From an uncultured Sutterella sp. (GTDB lineage Bacteria > Pseudomonadota > Gammaproteobacteria > Burkholderiales > Burkholderiaceae_F): a stretch of 10,606 bases of DNA. A program made the position numbers and the translations under genes. How positions within the stretch are numbered: position 1 is the first letter of the stretch; each line of letters starts with the position of its first letter. The DNA is taken from the NCBI GenBank assembly GCA_934249275.1, contig CAKQKT010000069.1, positions 1 through 10,606 of the forward strand, read 5' to 3'. The notes under the pieces are model-generated. The model did no database searches, had not been told where the DNA came from, and was given only the letters and a program-made list of their open reading frames with translations. Below, one piece after another: positions 1 to 5,804 of this stretch.

Positions 1-81
1 CCTTTCCAACTTTGACGAAGGATGTCAACCGGCCTTCGGGCCGAGCAAGCGGAACCTGCGGGTATCCGCAAAGGAGATACT
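1..81 (+). ncRNA. 3' part of a probable IscB omega-RNA (5' end cut off by the window)
   Basis: IscB nucleases use an omega-RNA encoded directly upstream of the iscB reading frame, with the guide at its 5' end and the scaffold running up to the start codon. Three consecutive hairpins can be read here: TTGAC/GTCAA (12-16 with 24-28), CGGCC-TTCG-GGCCG (30-43, a UUCG-type tetraloop) and GCGGA-ACC-TGCG-GGT-a-TCCGC (49-69, one bulge). They end just before the AAGGAG ribosome site at 71-76. Position and compact folding fit an omega-RNA 3' end. The guide and most of the scaffold lie left of base 1, so the target cannot be read. The RNA identity is inferred from position and structure, not from a covariance match. 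Confidence 0.6.
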
Positions 82-84
82 TTG
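71..84 (+). promoter_or_regulatory. Ribosome binding site fixing a TTG start for iscB
   Basis: AAGGAG at 71-76, five bases, then TTG at 82-84. This strong Shine-Dalgarno decides for the TTG over the in-frame ATG at 22, which lies inside the predicted omega-RNA fold. Confidence 0.75.
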
Positions 85-1344
85 AAAGTTTTTGTTTTGA
101 ACATGCGCGGCAAACCGCTGATGCCGTGTTCGCCTGCAAAGGCGAGACACATGCTGAAGGCGGGCAAGGCCGTCGTCGTGCAGCGAACGCCGTTCACGAT
201 TAAGCTGATCATCGCCACGGGCGAGACGAAGCAGGACGTGACGCTTGGCGTTGACGCAGGCGCAAGGCACGTTGGCATTTCCGCCACGACGGAAAAGGAG
301 GAGGTCTTCGCGTCAGAAGTCGAGCTTCGACAAGACATCACGGGACTTCTTGCCGACCGTCTGGCTTTCCGACGTACAAGGCGCAATCGCAAGACGCGCT
401 ACCGCGCTCCGCGATTCAACAATCGCGTTCGATCGAAGAACAAGGGATGGCTTGCGCCGTCCGTGGAGAACCGCATTCAGGCGCATATCTCGCGCATTGA
501 AGCGGTTTGCCGAGTGCTTCCGATCACCAAGATCGTGATTGAAACCGCATCCTTCGACATTCAGAAGATCAAGAATCCGGAAGTCGAAGGGACGGGCTAT
601 CAGCAGGGCGACCAGCTTGGTTTCTGGAACGTGCGCGAGTACGTTCTTTTCCGAGACGGTCATGTCTGTCAGCACTGTCGTGGTCGATCCAAGGATCCGA
701 TCCTCAACGTGCATCATCTTGAGAGCCGCAAGACGGGCGGTGATGCTCCCAACAACCTGATCACGCTCTGCGAGACATGCCACAAGGCATATCACGCCGG
801 GAAGATCAAGTTGAAGGCACGACGCGGCACATCGTTCAGAGCAGAAGCCTTCATGGGCATCATGCGTTGGACGCTGCTTGAGCGCGTCCGCAAGGCGCAT
901 CCCGAACTGCTTGTCGAGAACACCTACGGGTATCTGACGAAGCACAAGCGCATTGTCCTTGGCATGCCCAAGACGCATTGTGCAGACGCCTTCTGCATTG
1001 CCGGAAATCTAAATGCGCTGCGAAGAGGAGACTTCCTCTTCCAACGCCAGACGCGCAAGCACAATCGTCAGATCCACAAGTGTTCGATTCTCAAGGGCGG
1101 AGAGCGAAAACTCCACCAGGCGCCATTCCTTGTCAAAGGCTTCCGCCTCTTCGACAAGGTAAAGTGCAAGGGACGAATCGGGATTATTTTCGCTCGCCGT
1201 TCATCCGGTTACTTCGACGTCAGAACGCTTGATGGAACTCGTCTTTCCGCCGGCATCAACTCCAAAAAACTGACGCTTCTCGAAAAGCGAACCACTTTTT
1301 TAACACAACTTAGAAAGGAGGTCGGCGCTTCCTCCCCGTTCTAA
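82..1344 (+). CDS. iscB: IscB RNA-guided HNH/RuvC nuclease
   Basis: This is a 420-residue RNA-guided DNA endonuclease of the IscB family, found in IS200/IS605-type elements and related to Cas9. The TTG start at 82 is preceded by AAGGAG with 5 nt spacing and gives the usual N-terminus LKVFVLNMRGKPLMPCSPAK. The upstream in-frame ATG at 22 would read through the omega-RNA hairpins. Domain order: PLMP domain (PLMP at 12-15), RuvC-I (LGVDAGARHVGIS, D58), arginine-rich bridge helix (about 96-119), RuvC-II (IVIETASFDIQKI, E154), an HNH insert with zinc cysteines C196/C199 and C230/C233 and HHL at 211-213, RuvC-III (KTHCADAF, H299 and D302), then a C-terminal target-interaction-type region with RRSSGYFDVRTLDG. 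Every catalytic motif is present, so the enzyme looks active. No TnpA transposase is present, so the locus is either a non-autonomous element or a standalone copy. Confidence 0.93.
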   Translation: MKVFVLNMRGKPLMPCSPAKARHMLKAGKAVVVQRTPFTIKLIIATGETKQDVTLGVDAGARHVGISATTEKEEVFASEVELRQDITGLLADRLAFRRTRRNRKTRYRAPRFNNRVRSKNKGWLAPSVENRIQAHISRIEAVCRVLPITKIVIETASFDIQKIKNPEVEGTGYQQGDQLGFWNVREYVLFRDGHVCQHCRGRSKDPILNVHHLESRKTGGDAPNNLITLCETCHKAYHAGKIKLKARRGTSFRAEAFMGIMRWTLLERVRKAHPELLVENTYGYLTKHKRIVLGMPKTHCADAFCIAGNLNALRRGDFLFQRQTRKHNRQIHKCSILKGGERKLHQAPFLVKGFRLFDKVKCKGRIGIIFARRSSGYFDVRTLDGTRLSAGINSKKLTLLEKRTTFLTQLRKEVGASSPF

Positions 1345-1359
1345 CGGAAGAGGTTTCCG
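1317..1359 (+). repeat. Tandem hairpins spanning the iscB stop, candidate element right end
   Basis: Two small inverted repeats flank the TAA at 1342-1344: GGAGG (1317-1321) with CCTCC (1331-1335), and CGGAA (1345-1349) with TTCCG (1355-1359). IS200/IS605 elements carry subterminal hairpins at their ends, and the right end usually lies close behind the nuclease gene. No run of T follows, so an intrinsic terminator is less likely. The exact end and cleavage site cannot be placed from one copy. Confidence 0.35.
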
Positions 1360-1371
1360 CGCCGAATCATT

Positions 1372-1887
1372 ATGATTTTTGCCGCCAAGCTTGCCGGCGC
1401 TGCTGCTGCGTTGTGCCTTTCCTTTGCCGCTTCTACGGTCGCTGCTGCCGACGAGGGCACGCAGCCGATCACGGATCGGGACCAGTGCCACACGTGCGAC
1501 ATGTGGATCACGAAGTATGCGGGCCCCAAGGCCGAGATCGTGACGAAGAGCGGCCATGTCTACAAGTTCTGCAGCACGAAGTGCATGACCTGCACGCTGC
1601 TGCGCCTTGGCGTCTCGGAAAAGATCGCCGGCATCTGGGTCAACGACATGGTCGGCAACGACTGGGAGCATCCGAACGCCTCCTTCATTGATGCCGAATC
1701 CGCCTGGTACGTCCAAGGCTCGAGCCGCAAGGCCACCATGGGCAAGTCGCTCGCCTCCTTCAGCACTGAAGAGGCCGCCGTCGCCTTTCAGAAGGAATTC
1801 GGCGGAACGATCTACCGCTGGAACGACCTCACGAAGGACATCCTCGGCTGCATGGTCCCGAAGAAGCCCGTCGTCCCGATGGAATGA
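1372..1887 (+). CDS. nosL: NosL-family copper-binding periplasmic protein
   Basis: A 171-residue exported protein of the NosL family, copper chaperones known for supplying nitrous oxide reductase NosZ. The ATG at 1372 is the only start that keeps the signal peptide (hydrophobic residues 7-24, likely cut after VAA at about 26). No lipobox cysteine is seen, whereas classical NosL is a lipoprotein. The hallmark is CHTCDMWI at 39-46 (CxxCxM). Further on are FCSTKCMTC at 66-74, with a second CxxC, and AWYVQGSSRKATMGKSL at 111-127, a typical NosL core. No nosZ or other nos gene is in the window, so its partner is unknown and it may serve another copper or redox protein. No good ribosome site precedes the ATG; GGAAGAGG at 1346-1353 is too far away. 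The start is 27 bp behind iscB. Confidence 0.82.
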   Translation: MIFAAKLAGAAAALCLSFAASTVAAADEGTQPITDRDQCHTCDMWITKYAGPKAEIVTKSGHVYKFCSTKCMTCTLLRLGVSEKIAGIWVNDMVGNDWEHPNASFIDAESAWYVQGSSRKATMGKSLASFSTEEAAVAFQKEFGGTIYRWNDLTKDILGCMVPKKPVVPME

Positions 1888-1930
1888 TTTCCAAATGTTT
1901 TTTCGGATGATGTGCGGCTGTTGATCCGCC

Positions 1931-1951
1931 GGGAGGCCCGAAGCCTCTTTT
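1931..1951 (+). terminator. Intrinsic terminator after the nosL-like gene
   Basis: GAGGC (1933-1937), loop CCGAA, GCCTC (1943-1947), extended by G-T pairs, followed by TTTT. It lies 44 bp behind the stop codon and separates nosL from the next transcription unit. Confidence 0.65.
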
Positions 1952-1978
1952 CTCGACATCATCCGTCAGTTTGTTCTT

Positions 1979-2013
1979 AAAAGGCTCGAAGTCGATGAGA
2001 TTTCGAGCCTTTT
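1979..2013. terminator. Second, bidirectional terminator-like hairpin
   Basis: A perfect 12-bp inverted repeat, AAAAGGCTCGAA (1979-1990) and TTCGAGCCTTTT (2002-2013), with an 11-nt loop. The A and T tracts make it work in either direction. It may back up the first nosL terminator; no - strand gene that would need it is seen. Confidence 0.7.
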
Positions 2014-2143
2014 GACGCTCGTGTTCAAGGAAATTCTCACTACCGCCGTCAGGGTAGTCCGTATGGATATGCCTAATTATTGCGCAGCCTGTCGTTGGCT
2101 GGCGTGCAGAATCCGAGTGTTTTGCTCGAAAAATGAGGGTTGA

Positions 2144-2169
2144 ATTTATTAGGGATAACCTGAATAAAT
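2144..2169. promoter_or_regulatory. AT-rich palindrome over a candidate promoter
   Basis: ATTTATT-AGG (2144-2153) pairs with CCT-g-AATAAAT (2159-2169), with one bulged G and a GATAA centre. TTTATT at 2145-2150 could be a -10 with TTGCTC at 2122-2127 as -35 (17-bp spacer), so the palindrome may be an operator over the promoter. The promoter match is weak; the symmetry is clear. Confidence 0.35.
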
Positions 2170-2217
2170 GATGGGACGGAAGACGGGGGCCGGGCAGGCA
2201 GACTTTTCGGTCATGAC

Positions 2218-2237
2218 GCCGGGCGATGGTGCCCGGC
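2218..2237 (+). repeat. GC-rich leader hairpin with an alternative partner
   Basis: GCCGGGC (2218-2224) pairs with GCCCGGC (2231-2237) around a 6-nt loop. The same GCCGGGC also occurs at 2189-2195, so the 3' arm could pair with either copy. The stem lies 13 bases before the AAGGA ribosome site (2251-2255). Confidence 0.45.
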
Positions 2238-2264
2238 AGGTACGCACGAAAAGGACATCTACGA

Positions 2265-3518
2265 ATGAAAAGCCTTGACGAACTTCGTCTTGACGACTTC
2301 CGTCTCAATCTCAAGGGCCGCAGCCTTGTTCCGGTCATGCAGGGCGGCATGGGCGTCAACATCTCGACGGCCGAAATGGCTCAGGCCGTAGCGGCTCGCG
2401 GCGGGATCGGCCACGTGTCGGACGCGATGATTCCCGACCTTGCCGACCGTCTGTTCGGAACCGGCTTCACGCGCATGAAGACCATCGCCTGCAAGAAGAT
2501 TGAGAAGACGCTGGGCCAGGCGGGCTTTGAATTTCCCGTCGACAAGATCCGCGAGGCCGCGAAGCTCTATCTCGGAAGCGTGATGGAGGGCAAGAAGGGC
2601 GAGGGTCTCATTCACGTGAACGTGATGGAAAAGCTCACGATGAATTCGGGGCTTGAAACGCTCAAGGCCCGCCTGCTCGGCGCGCTCGATGCGGGCATCG
2701 ACGGCATCAGTCTTTCGGCCGGCCTTCACACGTCGTCGTTTGCGCTCATGAGCGAGCATCCGCGTTTTCGCGATGCCTGTCTCGGCGTCGTGGTCTCGAG
2801 CCGCAGGGCTCTGAACCTGTTCCTTCGCAAGTCCGCCAAGACCGAACGCCTGCCGGACTACATCGTGGTCGAAGGCCCGCTTGCGGGCGGCCATCTCGGC
2901 TTCGGCATGGACTGGGCGAACTTCTCGCTTCCCGACATTGTTCGCGACGTGAAGGCCTATCTGGCCGAGAACAAGCTTTCGATTCCGGTGCTGGCCGCGG
3001 GCGGCGTCTTCACGGGCACGGACGGCGTGCGGATGATGCAGGAGGCGGGCGCCGACGGCATTCAGGCGGCGACGCGCTTTGCGGTCACGAAGGAGTCGGG
3101 CCTTCCCGACGACGTCAAGCAGCAGTACTTCAACGCGCATGCCGAGGATATTGAAGTGAACGGCGTTTCGCCCACGGGCTATCCGATGCGCATGCTCAAG
3201 ACCAGCCCCGCGATCAACGACTCGCTCAAGCCTCAGTGCGCGGCCTACGGCTACATGCTGGATCACGGTAGCTGCGCCTATCTCAAGGCCTGGAAGGAAG
3301 CGGAGGCGGAGGGACGCTCGGAAGAGGGGATTCCGGGCAAGACCTGCCTCTGCTCCCAGATGCGCAACTGCAGGGTCTGGACGCTCGGCGCCAATGGCGC
3401 CCGCCTCAACGAAGCGGCCGAGAAGGATGCCTCCGGACATTGGGTGCTTCCGACCGCCGGCGAAGTCTTTGACGACTATCGCTACGGCGTTGCGGGCGAA
3501 GTTCACGCAAGGCGCTGA
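2265..3518 (+). CDS. Nitronate monooxygenase-family FMN oxidoreductase
   Basis: A 417-residue cytoplasmic TIM-barrel flavoprotein of the nitronate monooxygenase (2-nitropropane dioxygenase) family. Members oxidise alkyl nitronates, and close relatives include FabK enoyl-ACP reductases and uncharacterised oxidoreductases. The start ATG at 2265 has AAGGA at 2251-2255, 9 nt away; an in-frame GTG at 2226 lies inside a hairpin and is rejected. Motifs: MQGGMGVNIS at 25-34 (FMN site, N-terminal strand), VVEGPLAGGHLGFG at 201-214 with H210 in the AGGH position of the family's catalytic histidine, AAGGVFTGTDGV at 244-255 (phosphate binding), and GADGIQAATRFAVTKES at 262-278. The C-terminal part after about 320 is longer than in simple members and holds C325, C337, C361, C363 and C369 (KTCLCSQMRNCRVW). 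Family is sure; substrate is not. Transcribed alone behind a structured leader. Confidence 0.85.
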   Translation: MKSLDELRLDDFRLNLKGRSLVPVMQGGMGVNISTAEMAQAVAARGGIGHVSDAMIPDLADRLFGTGFTRMKTIACKKIEKTLGQAGFEFPVDKIREAAKLYLGSVMEGKKGEGLIHVNVMEKLTMNSGLETLKARLLGALDAGIDGISLSAGLHTSSFALMSEHPRFRDACLGVVVSSRRALNLFLRKSAKTERLPDYIVVEGPLAGGHLGFGMDWANFSLPDIVRDVKAYLAENKLSIPVLAAGGVFTGTDGVRMMQEAGADGIQAATRFAVTKESGLPDDVKQQYFNAHAEDIEVNGVSPTGYPMRMLKTSPAINDSLKPQCAAYGYMLDHGSCAYLKAWKEAEAEGRSEEGIPGKTCLCSQMRNCRVWTLGANGARLNEAAEKDASGHWVLPTAGEVFDDYRYGVAGEVHARR

Positions 3519-3578
3519 GAGTGATCGTTCTCGAGAAAACGCGAGAAGTTGTTTCGTTCCGGGGGTGAAGCGTACAAA

Positions 3579-3623
3579 GCGCGCGCAAAGTCTATATGAT
3601 TTAAGGACTTTTGCCCGCGCGCG
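3579..3623 (+). promoter_or_regulatory. Candidate glycerate kinase promoter inside a large inverted repeat
   Basis: TATGAT at 3595-3600 is a good -10. The -35 is poor (CGTACA at 3571-3576, 18-bp spacer). The -10 lies between inverted arms GCGCGCGC-AAAGTC (3579-3592) and GACTTT-tgccc-GCGCGCG (3606-3623), so a regulator could bind across the promoter. The arms may also fold as an RNA stem if transcription starts further upstream. Confidence 0.4.
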
Positions 3624-3709
3624 TTCTCAGCGTGCGGATGAGGCCGGCTCAGGGCGCCCGCGCAGGCGCCCGTGCGCCGCCGGCCGATTCTTCGCTACGG
3701 AACTTGACT

Positions 3710-4843
3710 GTGAAAATTCTCCTGATTCCCGACTCCTTCAAGGGGAGTCTTTCCTCCGCCCGTCTCTGCGCCGTCATGAAGGCGGCCGCGCTTGACGTCA
3801 TGCCGGACGCTCAGGTGACGTCCATCCCGGCCGCCGACGGCGGCGAGGAAACGCTTGACGTCATCCGCAATTCGCTCGGCGGCTCCTTCGTGGTGCACAC
3901 CGTTACCGGTCCTTGCGGCCAGCCCGTGAGCGCCCGGTATCTGAGCGTCGGCGACACCGCCTATGTGGAAATGGCCGAGGCTGCCGGCATGCAGCACAGG
4001 CTGCCGGGCTTTTCCGCCGGCAACACGACGACCTACGGTGTGGGCCAGCTGATCGGCGCAGCCATCGACGCCGGCCACCGCCGCATCGTGGTGAGCCTCG
4101 GCGGCAGCTGCACGACGGATGCGGGCTGCGGCATGGCCGCGGCGCTCGGCGTGCGGTTCACGGCCCCCAACGGCCGTCACTTCATTCCGACGGGCGCCAC
4201 GCTCGGCGCCATCCGCCACATTGCGCTCAATCCCTTCTTCGTTCAGAGCGGCATCAGGATCGAGGCCCTCTGCGATGTGACGAATCCGCTCTGCGGTCCC
4301 AAAGGCTGCTCCAGGGTCTTCGGGCCGCAGAAGGGCGCCACGCCCGAAATGGTCGAGATGATGGAAGCAGGCATGCAGCATCTTGCCGCCATCTTCGAAC
4401 ACGGCAAGGGCCCGAAGCTCGCCGACATGCCCTGTGCGGGCGCTGCAGGCGGCTGCGCTGCGGGCATCCGCGCATTCCTCAACGGCAAGCTCCATTCGGG
4501 CAGCGATGCGCTCCTTGACCTGATGAAGTTCTCCGACCTCGCGGCCGATGCGGACCTCATCGTCACGGGCGAAGGCCGGGTGGACGATCAGACGGCGGGC
4601 GGCAAGCTCGTCTCCGCGGTCGCCTCCCGCGCCAACGGCACGCCCGTCGTCGTGCTCGCAGGCGCCGTTGCCGAAGGCACGAAGCTCGAAGCACTCTATG
4701 CCAAGGGCGTTACGGCCGTCGTGCCGGTCACGAGCCGTCCGATGACGCTCGGCGAAGCTATGTCGGGCTCTGCCGACGAAGTGCGCTTCGCGGCCACGCA
4801 GCTCTTCCGCCTTCTCAAGACCATGAAGGCCATGAAGGCCTGA
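3710..4843 (+). CDS. garK: Glycerate 2-kinase (GarK/GlxK family)
   Basis: A 377-residue glycerate kinase of the GarK/GlxK family, which phosphorylates D-glycerate with ATP to 2-phosphoglycerate and feeds glyoxylate, glucarate or galactarate breakdown into glycolysis. The GTG start at 3710 gives MKILLIPDSFKGSLSS, the family's usual N-terminus, and a normal length near 380; the longer frame from ATG 3611 adds an Arg/Ala-rich stretch unlike the family. A weak GGA lies 8 nt upstream. Motifs: PDSFKGS 7-13, PAADGGEET 40-48, GGSCTTDAGCGMAAALG 131-147, CDVTNPLCGP 188-197, VFGPQKGA 203-210, TGEGRVDDQTAGGK 286-299. The sequence does not tell garK from its paralogue glxK, so the symbol stands for the family. 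No tartronate semialdehyde reductase or sugar-acid gene is beside it, so its pathway here is open. Confidence 0.9.
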   Translation: MKILLIPDSFKGSLSSARLCAVMKAAALDVMPDAQVTSIPAADGGEETLDVIRNSLGGSFVVHTVTGPCGQPVSARYLSVGDTAYVEMAEAAGMQHRLPGFSAGNTTTYGVGQLIGAAIDAGHRRIVVSLGGSCTTDAGCGMAAALGVRFTAPNGRHFIPTGATLGAIRHIALNPFFVQSGIRIEALCDVTNPLCGPKGCSRVFGPQKGATPEMVEMMEAGMQHLAAIFEHGKGPKLADMPCAGAAGGCAAGIRAFLNGKLHSGSDALLDLMKFSDLAADADLIVTGEGRVDDQTAGGKLVSAVASRANGTPVVVLAGAVAEGTKLEALYAKGVTAVVPVTSRPMTLGEAMSGSADEVRFAATQLFRLLKTMKAMKA

Positions 4844-4871
4844 GACGAAGAGCAGGCTTGAAAAAACTCTG

Positions 4872-4905
4872 CGGCCTCGGAATCGTCGGATTCCGTGGCC
4901 GTTTT
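4872..4905 (+). terminator. Terminator of the glycerate kinase gene
   Basis: CGGCC-t-CGGAATC (4872-4884) pairs with GATTCCG-t-GGCCG (4889-4901), 12 bp with a single T-T mismatch and a 4-nt loop, followed by TTTT. It lies 28 bp behind the stop codon. Confidence 0.85.
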
Positions 4906-4927
4906 GCAGCTTGAGGCTGCTGAAACG

Positions 4928-4962
4928 AAAAACGCACCGCAGGTTGCTCGCGGTGCGTTTTT
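4928..4962. terminator. Bidirectional terminator between glycerate kinase and mscL
   Basis: AAAAACGCACCGC (4928-4940) and GCGGTGCGTTTTT (4950-4962) form a perfect 13-bp repeat with A and T tracts on either side. It serves mscL on the - strand and backs up the + strand terminator just before it. Confidence 0.88.
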
Positions 4963-4981
4963 GTATTTGAGGAAAAGCGTC

Positions 4982-5515
4982 TTACTTCTGGAGCTTTTCA
5001 ACGGCGGCCTTGACTTCGGCGCTCGAAGCGGCGTTCGTCTTCATGAGGTCGCGGATTTCGCGAAGAAGAACGATGTCTTCCGGCGTGGGAGCGGGAGCAG
5101 GCGCCGGGGCGGAGGCCTTCTTGTCCTCTTCGGCCTTGAGAAGCTTGGCGGCTTCGGCTTCAACGCGCTTGCGGATCGTCGTGACGACCTTGATGAGCCA
5201 GAAGATCACGAAGGCGAGAAGGAGGAACTGAACGACGGCAGTGAGGAAGGCGCCGTAGCCGAAGACGGTGGCGCCGGCCTTGACGAGGGCTTCGTAGGTC
5301 TGCGGACCCGTGTAGCCTTCAACGGGCTTGAGAACCAGGAAGAGGTTCGTGAAGTCGGGACGGCCGACGAGCACGCCGAGGATCGGATTGACGATGTCCT
5401 TGACGAGCGAGTTGACGATGTTGGAGAAGGCGGCGCCGATGATCACGGCGACGGCCAGATCCATGACGTTGCCCTTCGAAATGAAGGCTTGGAATTCCTT
5501 GAGGAAATTGCGCAT
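4982..5515 (-). CDS. mscL: Large-conductance mechanosensitive channel MscL
   Basis: A 177-residue inner-membrane channel that opens under membrane tension and releases solutes on hypo-osmotic shock, working as a homopentamer. Residues 1-14 (MRNFLKEFQAFISK) form the N-terminal amphipathic helix, TM1 is about 15-45 with the pore-lining GNVMDLAVAVIIGAAF, the periplasmic loop is about 46-84, and TM2 about 85-112 (GAFLTAVVQFLLLAFVIFWL). The start at 5515 matches the family; the frame is open upstream, but that stretch is not MscL-like. It is longer than the usual 130-150 residues: between TM2 and the C-terminal bundle helix (PEDIVLLREIRDLMK, 145-159) lies a charged stretch and an Ala-Pro linker (135-144), and a further helical tail of about 18 residues follows. 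Monocistronic, divergent from proC. Confidence 0.96.
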   Translation of the reverse strand: MRNFLKEFQAFISKGNVMDLAVAVIIGAAFSNIVNSLVKDIVNPILGVLVGRPDFTNLFLVLKPVEGYTGPQTYEALVKAGATVFGYGAFLTAVVQFLLLAFVIFWLIKVVTTIRKRVEAEAAKLLKAEEDKKASAPAPAPAPTPEDIVLLREIRDLMKTNAASSAEVKAAVEKLQK

Positions 5516-5587
5516 TTTCTTATTAGGGTGTTGTTGGTTGAAAAGGTTGGGTGTGCGAAGACGCTGATGCAACACGTCCAATTGCAC

Positions 5588-5617
5588 ATTTTATGGGCAT
5601 TTAAGGTCAATTGTCGA
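5588..5617 (-). promoter_or_regulatory. mscL promoter
   Basis: On the - strand TCGACA (5617-5612) and TAAAAT (5593-5588) are separated by 18 bp, each 5 of 6 to the sigma-70 consensus. The leader would be about 65 nt. For divergent proC, CATAAT at 5719-5724 is the likeliest -10, but no good -35 is seen. Confidence 0.55.
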
Positions 5618-5804
5618 AAAAATGGCCGGCGTGCCCATCGTTTTTCGCTTTTGAGCGCAATGCGGCCGAACTGGCGCGACTTTGATGCGACAGTGCGCTC
5701 ATCTCGTTCAAGGTGCGCCATAATATTTGTTTCGGTCATGAATTTGAGGCGTGCCGCCGGAGCCGCATGCCTCAGGCCTCCAAGTTTTCTAAGTAAAGGA
5801 AAAA

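Larger units (their letters stand above)
1888..2264 (+). other. 377-bp non-coding region with structured leader of the downstream flavoenzyme gene
   Basis: No convincing gene is present. After the two terminator hairpins come further inverted repeats: CTACC/GGGTAG (about 2040-2057), a bulged stem at 2081-2109 (TGCGC-AGCC with GGCT-ggc-GTGCA), an AT-rich palindrome at 2144-2169 and a GC-rich stem at 2218-2237. A 12-codon frame starts at ATG 2133 and ends at TGA 2169-2171, but it has no ribosome site and is not called as a gene. The density of foldable segments suggests a long regulated 5' leader or a small RNA. I do not recognise a known riboswitch. Confidence 0.4.

Noticed and set aside
22..81. 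ATG at 22 as the iscB start
   Set aside because: It lies in the predicted omega-RNA hairpins, has no proper ribosome site, and adds residues absent from IscB proteins; TTG at 82 has AAGGAG at the right distance.
2133..2171. Twelve-codon leader peptide before the flavoenzyme gene
   Set aside because: No ribosome site and no run of regulatory codons; it overlaps the AT-rich palindrome by chance as far as can be seen.
2014..2264. Known riboswitch or tRNA-like element in the leader
   Set aside because: Hairpins are present, but no consensus core of a riboswitch class I know, and no tRNA cloverleaf or T-loop signature.
2259..3506. A 415-codon - strand frame over the nitronate monooxygenase-like gene
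   Set aside because: His/Arg/Ala-rich composition and no domain; it is the complement of a well-supported gene.
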